Source: Pseudoduganella ginsengisoli (GTDB taxonomy: Bacteria; Pseudomonadota; Gammaproteobacteria; Burkholderiales; Burkholderiaceae_D). From it: a DNA stretch of 64,000 nucleotides. Where the stretch lies: positions 496,001 through 560,000 of the forward strand of contig NZ_WNLA01000001.1 in the NCBI RefSeq assembly GCF_009720865.1, written 5' to 3'. Position 1 is the first letter of the stretch. Every line of letters starts with the position of its first letter. The position numbers and the translations under genes are program-made. Shown here piece by piece: positions 7,413 through 15,196 of the stretch. Under the pieces are notes generated by a model. It searched no databases, was not told where the DNA came from, and saw nothing but the letters and a program-made list of their open reading frames with translations.

Positions 7413-8365
7413 ACGCAGGACCAATGACGCTTGCCCCCGGAAACCGCGCCAGCCACGTCGTGCTGATCGTTGACGATGCGCCGGAAAACCTGGCCGTGTT
7501 GCACGATGCGCTCGACGAATCCGGCTATACGGTGCTGGTCGCCAACCACGGCGCGGCCGCAGTCGCGCGCGCCAATGACATGGCGCCGGACATTATCTTG
7601 CTGGACGCCGTCATGCCCGGCATGGATGGCTTTGAAGTGTGCCGCCGCCTGCGCGCCGGCATCGCCACCCGCCACATCCCCGTACTGTTCATGACGGGCT
7701 TGACGGACACCGAGCATGTGCTGGCCGCCTTTGCCGCCGGCGGCACCGATTATGTGACGAAACCCGTGCGGCAAAGCGAAGTGCTGGCGCGCATCGGCGC
7801 ACACTTGCAAACGTCGGCGCTGATGCGCCAGGCGCGCAGCGCACTGGACGCCTTTGGCAACGCCGCGCTGGCCGTCACGCCGCATGACGGCCGCATCGTG
7901 TGGCAAACACCGCTGGCGCGCCAGTGGCTGCAGCGCTATTTCGACCTCGATGGCCCCGGCGTGCCGGAAACGCCTCCCGTGCTGGCGCAATGGCTGGCTG
8001 CCGCCGGCGATGCGCAGCGCGCCGGACGCAGCCACGCACCGCTGACCGTGCAGCGCGGCCAGGAACGGCTGATTTTCACCGCCACGGAAAGCAGTGATGG
8101 CGACCAATGGATGGTGGTGCTGCGGGAAGAATCCGACGCGGCGCAAGTGCAGGCGCTGATGGCGCTGTTCAAGCTGACATTGCGCGAAGGCGAAGTACTG
8201 CACTGGCTCACCAAAGGCAAGACCAACCGTGACATCGGCGATATCCTCGGCACCAGTCCGCGCACAGTCAACAAGCACCTGGAACATATCTTTGCCAAGC
8301 TCGCCGTGGAAACGCGCACGGCCGCCGCCGCGCTGGCCATGCAGCGGCTGCGTAGGGCGGATTAG
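7409..8365 (+). CDS. LuxR-family response regulator, partner of the transporter-fused kinase
   Basis: A 318-residue response regulator. The receiver has D66 in IILLDAVMPGMDG and KP in VTKPVRQ. The C-terminus carries a standard LuxR-type helix-turn-helix with SPRTVNKHLEHIF as recognition helix. The ATG overlaps the kinase stop (ATGA) and has GGGAGA 6 bases before it, so the two genes are translationally coupled and almost certainly a cognate pair. A much longer open frame upstream is only an overlap with the kinase gene. The last codons (CGT AGG GCG GAT TAG) are supplied by an intergenic repeat. The likely target is the porin-urt operon on the opposite strand (inference from context). Confidence 0.88.
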   Translation: MNAGPMTLAPGNRASHVVLIVDDAPENLAVLHDALDESGYTVLVANHGAAAVARANDMAPDIILLDAVMPGMDGFEVCRRLRAGIATRHIPVLFMTGLTDTEHVLAAFAAGGTDYVTKPVRQSEVLARIGAHLQTSALMRQARSALDAFGNAALAVTPHDGRIVWQTPLARQWLQRYFDLDGPGVPETPPVLAQWLAAAGDAQRAGRSHAPLTVQRGQERLIFTATESSDGDQWMVVLREESDAAQVQALMALFKLTLREGEVLHWLTKGKTNRDIGDILGTSPRTVNKHLEHIFAKLAVETRTAAAALAMQRLRRAD

Positions 8366-8390
8366 CCGGCCAAGGCCGGCGTAATCCGCC
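8352..8390 (+). repeat. Intergenic inverted repeat, GTAGGGCGGATTA family (copy B)
   Basis: GTAGGGCGGATTA (8352-8364) is followed by an inner GCCGGC-x4-GCCGGC hairpin and TAATCCGCC (8382-8390). The element begins inside the response regulator gene and supplies its final residues and stop codon. It is in inverted orientation to copy C, 30 bases downstream. Confidence 0.65.
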
Positions 8391-8419
8391 ATCGCATGGG
8401 CCGCCGAAATGCCGGCATT

Positions 8420-8451
8420 GGCGGATTACGGCTTCGCCTAATCCGCCCTAC
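8420..8451 (-). repeat. Intergenic inverted repeat, GTAGGGCGGATTA family (copy C)
   Basis: On the minus strand GTAGGGCGGATTA (8451-8439), a short GGCGAAGCC hairpin and TAATCCGCC (8428-8420). It sits 7 bases past the urtE stop codon. Copies B and C face each other between the convergent regulator and urtE genes and may together serve as a bidirectional terminator. Confidence 0.65.
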
Positions 8452-8457
8452 AGCACC

Positions 8458-9156
8458 TTACACCGCCAGATGCCGCCGCACATGTTCGCTATCCATATCG
8501 GCCTGCACGCCTTCCGCCACTACTTCGCCGCGCGACAGCACGACAAACCGGTCCGCCAGTTCGCGCGCGAAGTCGAAATACTGTTCGCACAGCAAAATGC
8601 CCATGTCGCCCCGTTCCCGCAGCAGGCTGATGACACGCCCGATATCCTTGATGATGGACGGCTGGATACCTTCCGTCGGTTCATCGAAAATAATCAGGCG
8701 GGGCCGCGACAGCATAGCGCGCGCAATCGCCAGCTGTTGCTGCTGGCCGCCCGACAAGTCGCCGCCGCGCCGGTGCAGCATCTCCTTCAGCACGGGAAAA
8801 AGCTCGAACACGTCGTCGCGGATGGCTGCCGCTTCCCGGCGCGGCAGCACGGCCATGCCCATCAAAAGATTTTCTTCCACCGTCAGCCGCGCAAAGATTT
8901 CCCGCCCCTGCGGCACGTACGCAATCCCGGCGGCGGCGCGCTGGTGCGGCTGCCAGCGCGTGATGTCGCGTCCATCGAACGACACTTTGCCGCGCGCCAC
9001 CGGCAGCACGCCCATCAGGCATTTCAGCAGCGTGGTTTTGCCCACGCCATTGCGCCCCAGCAGCGCCACGCACTGGCCCTGCGGGACCGACAGCGACACG
9101 CCGCGCAGCGTATGCGCGGCGCCGTAATACTGGTTCAAATGTTCCACTTGCAGCAT
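8458..9156 (-). CDS. urtE: Urea ABC transporter ATP-binding subunit UrtE
   Basis: A 232-residue LivF-type ATPase of the branched-chain-amino-acid/urea ABC family. Walker A is GRNGVGKT near residue 35, the signature motif LSGGQQQQ, and Walker B LIIFDEPTEGIQP. The EGIQPS sequence after Walker B is characteristic of the urea branch. It pairs with UrtD to power urea import through UrtBC. It is the last gene of the porin-urtABCDE operon, 8 bases after urtD, and ends just before a pair of inverted repeats. Confidence 0.95.
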   Translation of the reverse strand: MLQVEHLNQYYGAAHTLRGVSLSVPQGQCVALLGRNGVGKTTLLKCLMGVLPVARGKVSFDGRDITRWQPHQRAAAGIAYVPQGREIFARLTVEENLLMGMAVLPRREAAAIRDDVFELFPVLKEMLHRRGGDLSGGQQQQLAIARAMLSRPRLIIFDEPTEGIQPSIIKDIGRVISLLRERGDMGILLCEQYFDFARELADRFVVLSRGEVVAEGVQADMDSEHVRRHLAV

Positions 9157-9164
9157 CAGCGCTC

Positions 9165-9947
9165 CTATCGTCCCAGGTACACTTCAATGACTTTATCGTC
9201 GGCCTGCACCTGGTCCATGCGGCCCTGCGCCAGCACCGACCCTTCGTGCAATACCGTCACTTTGCCCTGCTGCGCAATCTCCGCGACAAACCCCATGTCG
9301 TGTTCCACCACGACGATCGAATGCTTGCCGCGCAATTCATTGAGCAATTCCGCCGTGCGGGCGGTTTCCGCATCGGACATGCCGGCCACCGGTTCATCGA
9401 GCAGCAGCAATTGCGGTTCCTGCATCAGCAGCATGCCGATTTCCAGCCATTGCTTTTGCCCGTGCGACAGCAGCCCGGCCAGCCGGTTTTCGTGGCCATG
9501 CAGGCGCACCAGCCGCAGCACGCCGGCAATGCGGTCGCGCTGCGCCGTATCGAGCCGCGCAAACAAGGTGCGGCGCACGCCCTTGTCCATGCGGATCGCC
9601 AGTTCCAGGTTTTCAAACACCGTGTGCTGTTCGAATACCGTGGGGCGCTGGAATTTGCGGCCGATGCCGGCCGTGGCGATTTCCGGCTCGCTCATGCGCG
9701 ACAAGTCCATGGTCTGGCCAAAGTAGGCGCTGCCCGACGTGGGCCGCGTCTTGCCGGTGATGACATCCATCATCGTGGTCTTGCCCGCGCCATTGGGGCC
9801 GATGATGCAGCGCAGCTCCCCCACTTCGATTTCCAGGTTCAGCTTATTGAGCGCGCGGAAGCCGTCGAACGACACCGTGACGTCATCGAGGTACAGGATT
9901 ACGCCATGCGCGGTATCGAGCCCGTCGCGTTTGACGACGCTGTTCAT
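9165..9947 (-). CDS. urtD: Urea ABC transporter ATP-binding subunit UrtD
   Basis: A 260-residue LivG-type ATPase with Walker A GPNGAGKT and Walker B LLLLDEPVAGMSD. Instead of the common LSGGQ it has LSHGQKQWLEIG, the form usual in UrtD. The start at 9947 is preceded by a strong AAGGAGG and overlaps the urtC stop (ATGA); a longer upstream frame is only an overlap with urtC. It forms the nucleotide-binding heterodimer with UrtE in the urea uptake complex. Confidence 0.95.
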   Translation of the reverse strand: MNSVVKRDGLDTAHGVILYLDDVTVSFDGFRALNKLNLEIEVGELRCIIGPNGAGKTTMMDVITGKTRPTSGSAYFGQTMDLSRMSEPEIATAGIGRKFQRPTVFEQHTVFENLELAIRMDKGVRRTLFARLDTAQRDRIAGVLRLVRLHGHENRLAGLLSHGQKQWLEIGMLLMQEPQLLLLDEPVAGMSDAETARTAELLNELRGKHSIVVVEHDMGFVAEIAQQGKVTVLHEGSVLAQGRMDQVQADDKVIEVYLGR

Positions 9948-11065
9948 GCGGCCTCCTTTTCCACTGCCGCCACGGAAACAGGTTCCGCCACGGCTTTTTC
10001 CCTGCGCTTGATCAGGCCCAGCATCCCTTTTTGCATGAACAAGGTCACGAGGATGAACAGCAGGCCCAGCGCGAACAGCCACAAGTCCGGGAACGCTGCC
10101 GTGAACCAGCTTTTCAAGCCGTTGACGGTGAACGCGCCCAGGATAGGCCCGACCAGGGTGCCACGCCCGCCCACCGCAGCCCAGATGACGATTTCAATGG
10201 AATTGGCCGGCGACATTTCCGACGGGTTGACGATACCCACTTGCGGCACGTACAGCGCACCGGCCACGCCGCACAGCATGGCGGACAGCGTCCACACGAA
10301 CAGCTTGAAGCGCAGCGGGTCATAGCCGATGAACATCAGCCGCGATTCCGCATCGCGCACGGCTTGCAGCACCCGGCCCAGCTTGGAGCGGGCGATCCAG
10401 CGGCACAGCAGCAGCGCGCCCACCAGGCAGGCCAGCGTGGCCAGGTACAGCGCGGCGCGGGTTTCCGGCGCCGTCACGCTGTGGCCGAGGATGCGCTTGA
10501 AGTCCGTGAAGCCGTTATTGCCGCCAAAGCCGGTATCGTTGCGGAAGAACAGCAGCATGAAGGCGTACGTCATTGCTTGCGTGATGATGGAAAAGTACAC
10601 GCCCTTGATGCGCGAGCGGAATGCGAAATAGCCAAATACGGACGCCAGCAATCCCGGCGCCAGCACGGCCAGCGCCATGCAATACCAGAAGCTGCCGGTG
10701 CCGGCCCAGTACCATGGGTAGGCGCTCCAGTCGAGAAACACCATAAAGTCCGGCAAATCGCTCTGGTACACGCCGTCGCGGCCGATGGCGCGCATCAGGT
10801 ACATGCCGTGCGCATACGCGCCCAGTGCGAAGAACAAGCCGTGGCCCAGCGACAGGATGCCTGTGTAGCCCCACACCAGGTCCAGCGCCAGCGCGGCAAG
10901 CGCATAGCACATGAATTTGCCCGTCAAACCCATCGCATAGGCCGACACGTGCAGCGCATGGCCGGGCGGGAACGCCAGGTGCAGCACAGGCAGCAGCGCG
11001 GCTGCCCCCGCCACCAGCGCCAGCACGGTCCACGCCGGGCGCGAAAACATCACAGGGCTGCTCAT
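9944..11065 (-). CDS. urtC: Urea ABC transporter permease subunit UrtC
   Basis: A 373-residue LivM-type inner-membrane permease with about ten hydrophobic helices. Conserved regions include GYTGILSLGHGLFFALGAY and the EAA-like loop VGGRGTLVGPILGAF. Together with UrtB it forms the urea channel. The start overlaps the urtB stop by four bases (ATGA) and follows GGAAGGAG, so translation is coupled through the operon. Confidence 0.95.
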   Translation of the reverse strand: MSSPVMFSRPAWTVLALVAGAAALLPVLHLAFPPGHALHVSAYAMGLTGKFMCYALAALALDLVWGYTGILSLGHGLFFALGAYAHGMYLMRAIGRDGVYQSDLPDFMVFLDWSAYPWYWAGTGSFWYCMALAVLAPGLLASVFGYFAFRSRIKGVYFSIITQAMTYAFMLLFFRNDTGFGGNNGFTDFKRILGHSVTAPETRAALYLATLACLVGALLLCRWIARSKLGRVLQAVRDAESRLMFIGYDPLRFKLFVWTLSAMLCGVAGALYVPQVGIVNPSEMSPANSIEIVIWAAVGGRGTLVGPILGAFTVNGLKSWFTAAFPDLWLFALGLLFILVTLFMQKGMLGLIKRREKAVAEPVSVAAVEKEAA

Positions 11066-12696
11066 TCGACACTCCTTCCCTTCAGCGCAAACAAGCCTTG
11101 CGGGCGGCGCTGGATAAATACAATGATGAAGACAAGGATGGCAATCTTGGCCAGCACGGCGCCCGCGACCGGTTCCAGCAGCTTGTTGACTTCACCCAGC
11201 CCCAGCGCGGCAATCACGGTGCCAGCCAGCTGGCCAACGCCACCCAGCACCACCACCATGAATGAATCAATGATGTACGCCTGGCCCAAGTCCGGCCCCA
11301 CATTGCCCAGTTGCGACAGTGCGGCGCCACCCAGCCCGGCAATGCCGGAACCGAGGCCGAATGTCATCATGTCGATGCGGCCGGTGGGCACGCCCACACA
11401 ATCAGCCATGCGGCGGTTTTGCATGACAGCCCGCACGAACAGCCCGAGCCGCGTACGCGTCAGCACCAGCCACACGGCTGCCACGACGATGCAGGCAAAG
11501 GCAATGATGGCGATGCGGTTATACGGCAGCACCAGGGTGCCCAGCACAGTGACGCCGCCCGACATCCATGCCGGATTGGCTACTTCCACGTTTTGCGCGC
11601 CAAACAGCGTGCGCACCAGCTGCATCAGCATCAGGCTGATGCCCCACGTGGCCAGCAGGGTTTCCAGCGGGCGGCCATACAGCCAGCGGATCACCGTGCG
11701 TTCCAGCGCCATGCCGGCCAGCGCGGCCACGATGAAGGATGCGGGCAGCGCGGCCGCCAGGTACCAGTCCACGGCGCCCGGCAAATAGTGGCGGAACAGC
11801 GCTTGGCAACCGTACGTCGTATAGGCGCCGATCATCAGTAATTCACCATGCGCCATGTTGATGATGCCCATCAATCCAAACGTGATGGCCAGGCCCAGCG
11901 CGGCCAGCAGCAGCACGCTGCCCAGTGAAATCCCGTAAAACAGGTTGCCGACGAATTCCGTGCGCGCGGCGCGGCTGTCGATAGTGTCCAGCGCAGCCTT
12001 GGCGGCAGCGCGCACGCCGGGGTCAGGGTCGCCGCTACCCGCATCGCTACCCGCATCACTACCCGGTCCACGCGCCACCATCGCCTGCAAGATTCTCCGC
12101 ACATTCGGATCCATGCTCCCTGCCAACGCCGTTACCGCTTGCTTGCGCGTGCCCGCCTCGGGCGCATGTAAATCCGCCACGGCCAGCAACTGCTGCAGCA
12201 GCACGGCAATTTCCCCATCCGTTTCCACCTTGGCGGCCTTGCGCAGCAGCGTACTTTGCGCCGCATCGGGTTCCGTGCCCTGCAACGCGCGCGCAGCAGC
12301 CAGCCGCTCATTGCGTTGCGGCGACAGCAGCGCCAGCCCGGACAGCGCGGCATCGACCGCGCCCCGCAAGCGGTTGTTGACGACAATGCCGTCGAGCCCC
12401 GCCGGCGCGGCCACAGCCTTGCCGGTGGACGCATCGAGCGTGCTGCCGCCTTCGGCGACAAACACCTTGCCATCCGGCGTTGCATACAGCGTTTCATTTT
12501 TCAAAGCCTGCAGCACGCGGGCCGCATCGGCATCGGCTTGCGCCGCAATGTCCGATACGGCTTGCACGCGCGCGTCAGGGTCGTCGCCCGCCAGCGCCTG
12601 CAAGGCGGCGGGGGCGACAGCGGCATATGCCACCGGCCCTACACTGCCCTGCAGGACCAGCGCGGCACTGCACAGCAGGTAGCGCCAGGTTTTCAT
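11062..12696 (-). CDS. urtB: Urea ABC transporter permease subunit UrtB
   Basis: A 544-residue LivH-type permease with the long N-terminal extension typical of UrtB: a signal sequence (residues 1-25), then about 220 residues of alpha-helical, HEAT-like periplasmic sequence. The membrane part starts at about residue 250 (FYGISLGSVLLLAALGLAITFGLMGI). The conserved GLGSGIAGLGGAAL and VVVLGGVGQLAGT are present. The extension contains a Gly-Ser-Asp-Ala-Gly repeat caused by a 12-base tandem duplication. The extension is expected to dock near UrtA. The gene lies 15 bases downstream of urtA. Confidence 0.94.
   Translation of the reverse strand: MKTWRYLLCSAALVLQGSVGPVAYAAVAPAALQALAGDDPDARVQAVSDIAAQADADAARVLQALKNETLYATPDGKVFVAEGGSTLDASTGKAVAAPAGLDGIVVNNRLRGAVDAALSGLALLSPQRNERLAAARALQGTEPDAAQSTLLRKAAKVETDGEIAVLLQQLLAVADLHAPEAGTRKQAVTALAGSMDPNVRRILQAMVARGPGSDAGSDAGSGDPDPGVRAAAKAALDTIDSRAARTEFVGNLFYGISLGSVLLLAALGLAITFGLMGIINMAHGELLMIGAYTTYGCQALFRHYLPGAVDWYLAAALPASFIVAALAGMALERTVIRWLYGRPLETLLATWGISLMLMQLVRTLFGAQNVEVANPAWMSGGVTVLGTLVLPYNRIAIIAFACIVVAAVWLVLTRTRLGLFVRAVMQNRRMADCVGVPTGRIDMMTFGLGSGIAGLGGAALSQLGNVGPDLGQAYIIDSFMVVVLGGVGQLAGTVIAALGLGEVNKLLEPVAGAVLAKIAILVFIIVFIQRRPQGLFALKGRSVE
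12033..12068 (-). repeat. 12-base tandem repeat inside urtB
   Basis: The unit CGCTACCCGCAT (plus strand) occurs twice in perfect tandem (12033-12056), followed by a partial third copy. It encodes repeated SDAG in a probably unstructured loop between the helical extension and the membrane domain of UrtB. Because 12 is a multiple of three, copy-number change would keep the frame. Confidence 0.7.
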
Positions 12697-12711
12697 GCTC
12701 AGCCTCCTCCG

Positions 12712-13959
12712 TTACATGCTTTGTTTGCCTTCGTTACCCTTGATGAAAGGGCTCCACGGCTGCGCGCGCAGCGGCTGCTTGGTTTTCCATACCACGTTGA
12801 ACTGGCCGTCGCCCTTGATCTCGCCAATCATGACGGGCTTGTGCAAGTGGTGGTTGGTGGCGTCCATCGTCAGCGTGAAGCCCGATGGCGACTGGAAGCT
12901 TTGGCCGCCCATCGCGGCAATCACCTTGTCGGTATCGGTGGACTTGGCTTTTTCCACAGCCTGCGCCCACATGTGGATGCCGACGTACGTGGCTTCCATC
13001 GGGTCATTGGTGACGGCCGTGGCGGCATTCGGCAATTTCTTCGCGGTGGCGTACGCTTTCCACTTCTTGATGAATTCCGCATTCACCGGGTTCTTCACGG
13101 ATTCGAAGTAATTCCATGCCGCCAGGTGCCCCACGAGCGGCTTCGTGTCAACGCCGCGCAACTCTTCTTCACCGACCGAGAACGCCACCACCGGCACGTC
13201 AGTGGCTTTCAAGCCCGCGTTACCCAGTTCCTTATAAAACGGCACATTGGAATCGCCATTGATGGTGGAAATCACGGCAGTTTTGCCGCCGGCCGAGAAT
13301 TTCTTGATGTTGGCAACGATGGTCTGGTAATCCGCGTGGCCGAACGGCGTGTACGCTTCATCGATGTCGCTGTCTTTCACGCCCTTGCTCTTCAGGTAAG
13401 CGCGCAAGATCTTGTTGGTGGTGCGCGGGTACACGTAGTCCGTGCCCAGCAAGACAAAACGCTTGGCGCCGCCGCCTTCCTTGCTCATCAGGTATTCCAC
13501 GGCGGGAATTGCTTGCTGGTTCGGCGCCGCGCCCGTGTAAAACACGTTCTTTTCCAGTTCCTCGCCTTCATACTGGACCGGGTAAAACAGCAAGCCATTC
13601 AACTCCTTGAAGACAGGCAGCACCGACTTGCGCGACACGGACGTCCAGCAGCCAAATACGGCGGCCACCTTGTCATTGGCGATCAGTTGCCGGGCTTTTT
13701 CCGCGAACAGTGGCCAGTTCGATGCCGGGTCCACCACCACCGGTTCCAGCTTCTTGCCCAGCACCCCGCCCTTGGCATTGATTTCATCGATGGTCATCAG
13801 CGCCACGTCTTTCAGCGACGTTTCAGAAATGGCCATCGTGCCCGACAGCGAATGCAGGATGCCGACCTTGATGGTGTCGGCGGCGTAGGCCGGCAAGCCG
13901 GCGGCCAGCAGCGCGGCTGCGGCGGCAATGCGGGTAACGAACGTACGGCGTGCGTGCAT
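12712..13959 (-). CDS. urtA: Urea ABC transporter substrate-binding protein UrtA
   Basis: A 415-residue periplasmic binding protein of the Leu/Ile/Val-binding fold, UrtA/FmdD subfamily. The signal peptide is about residues 1-26 (cleavage after AYA). Family marks include IKVGILHSLSGTMAISE at the mature N-terminus, the FGCWTSVSRKSVLPVFK segment, and GLLFYPVQYEGEE, typical of urea/amide binders. It binds urea (or short amides in FmdD relatives) and delivers it to UrtBC. It follows the porin gene by 21 bases, in one operon. Confidence 0.94.
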   Translation of the reverse strand: MHARRTFVTRIAAAAALLAAGLPAYAADTIKVGILHSLSGTMAISETSLKDVALMTIDEINAKGGVLGKKLEPVVVDPASNWPLFAEKARQLIANDKVAAVFGCWTSVSRKSVLPVFKELNGLLFYPVQYEGEELEKNVFYTGAAPNQQAIPAVEYLMSKEGGGAKRFVLLGTDYVYPRTTNKILRAYLKSKGVKDSDIDEAYTPFGHADYQTIVANIKKFSAGGKTAVISTINGDSNVPFYKELGNAGLKATDVPVVAFSVGEEELRGVDTKPLVGHLAAWNYFESVKNPVNAEFIKKWKAYATAKKLPNAATAVTNDPMEATYVGIHMWAQAVEKAKSTDTDKVIAAMGGQSFQSPSGFTLTMDATNHHLHKPVMIGEIKGDGQFNVVWKTKQPLRAQPWSPFIKGNEGKQSM

Positions 13960-13980
13960 GGTGTCTCTCCTTGGGTTTGG

Positions 13981-15099
13981 TTAGTACTGCAGTTGCAGCG
14001 CCACGGCGAATTTCGACAGGCTGGGGCTGCTGGTGACTTTGGTGCGGCTGTAGACGGCGCTCACTTGCGCGTTGTAGCCATCAATGATGTAGTGCAGGCC
14101 GGCGTCGGCCTGGCGCGTATCGATATTGGTGTCGGGGGAGAATTTCTGGTAGCGCACAAACGGCTGCAGCTTGCCGGCGCCGGCCGCGAACAGGTAAGCG
14201 GCCGCCGCGGAATACGCCTTGCCCTGCTCGGACTTGATGACGCCATCCGTGTCATAGTCGTAATACGCGGCTTCCACCGAGAAGGCGCCGCCCGGCACCC
14301 GTTTCTCCAGCAGGAAGTCGATATTCCACGCGCTGTAATCACCGGTGCGCGCGGCCGTCAGCACGCCTTTCGATTGCTGGCGCGCGGCAAAGCCGATGGC
14401 GAGGATATCTTTGCTGCCGAGGTAATTGCCGGTGCCGTAGTAGCCAGGTTCCGCATCCCAGAAATCGTATTGCACGCGGCCCGCATACATCAGGCTGTCC
14501 GACGCTTTCACGCCCGCCGCCTTGGCCTGGTTTTGCGTCAACGACGCTATGCCGAACGTGTGGCCTTCAAACGCGCCAAACGAATAGCCGAGCTTGCCGT
14601 CGGCAGCATTGCCCCACGCGACCACGCCATCGTCGCGGCCACGGAAAATGCCGCCGTTATAGCCATAGCGCGATGCGACGCCGGCCCAGTAGCCGCCACC
14701 CAGCGAATAATACGGGCCGGCCATGTTGGCGCGGTCACTGGGCGACAGCAGGCGGCCGGCCCAGATATTGAATTCGGGCGCTATGGCAAACTGGCCGGCC
14801 GCATCGAGCACGCGCACCTGGCTGCCATCCCATTCCGTGTTGAGCATGCCGCCGATTTGCTTGTTCAGCTTGGCGCCGAAGAACAAGCGGGCGCTGTCCA
14901 GGTTGAAGTCATTGGAACGCGACGTGCCGTTCGGCGCCGCATCTTCCATGCTGGTATAGCTGGCGCGCATGCCAAAGCCGACGCTGACGGACTGGCCGTC
15001 GCCGAACGGGACGGTGGCGCCCGCGTGCGCAGACCAGGGCGCTGCCGCCAGGGCGGACAACAGCATCAGCGACGCTGGGGATAACGGTGTTACCTTCAT
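13981..15099 (-). CDS. Outer-membrane porin of the urea uptake operon
   Basis: A 372-residue outer-membrane beta-barrel. The signal peptide ends near AHA (residue 26), the sequence has repeated amphipathic strands, and the C-terminus LQY is aromatic as required for BAM insertion. It resembles the phosphate-selective/short-chain-amide porin type rather than the general trimeric OmpC type. It is the first gene of the porin-urtABCDE unit, with only 21 bases to urtA, so it probably provides outer-membrane passage for the urtA ligand (inference). The region upstream holds a palindrome overlapping a poor promoter. Confidence 0.85.
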   Translation of the reverse strand: MKVTPLSPASLMLLSALAAAPWSAHAGATVPFGDGQSVSVGFGMRASYTSMEDAAPNGTSRSNDFNLDSARLFFGAKLNKQIGGMLNTEWDGSQVRVLDAAGQFAIAPEFNIWAGRLLSPSDRANMAGPYYSLGGGYWAGVASRYGYNGGIFRGRDDGVVAWGNAADGKLGYSFGAFEGHTFGIASLTQNQAKAAGVKASDSLMYAGRVQYDFWDAEPGYYGTGNYLGSKDILAIGFAARQQSKGVLTAARTGDYSAWNIDFLLEKRVPGGAFSVEAAYYDYDTDGVIKSEQGKAYSAAAAYLFAAGAGKLQPFVRYQKFSPDTNIDTRQADAGLHYIIDGYNAQVSAVYSRTKVTSSPSLSKFAVALQLQY

Positions 15100-15146
15100 T
15101 CCGGGCCTCTCTCATGTGGTGGTGATCAGATGACATGAGATTAACC

Positions 15147-15182
15147 ACGCTATGCTGCACTGCACATACGTCAACTGACGTA
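15147..15182 (-). promoter_or_regulatory. Perfect 16-base palindrome overlapping the porin-urt promoter
   Basis: TACGTCA (15167-15173), a 2-base spacer and TGACGTA (15176-15182) form perfect 7-base arms. On the minus strand the palindrome contains TTGACG, usable as -35, followed after 16 bases by the weak -10 TAGCGT (15152-15147). A poor -10 with a dyad over the -35 is the layout of an activator-dependent promoter. LuxR-type regulators bind such dyads, and the kinase/regulator pair lies at the other end of this operon. The binding itself is a prediction. Confidence 0.5.
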
Positions 15183-15196
15183 CGCCGCAACACAAA

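Noticed and set aside
12256..15084. Very long plus-strand open frame (942 codons) across urtB, urtA and the porin
   Set aside because: It is antisense to three well-identified genes; GC-rich third positions keep this frame open. The translation is His/Arg-rich nonsense without any domain.
8458..15099. Branched-chain amino acid (Liv) transporter instead of urea transporter
   Set aside because: The UrtB N-terminal extension, the UrtA FYPVQYEGEE segment and the UrtD/UrtE signatures fit the urea branch. Short-chain amide (Fmd) transport remains possible.
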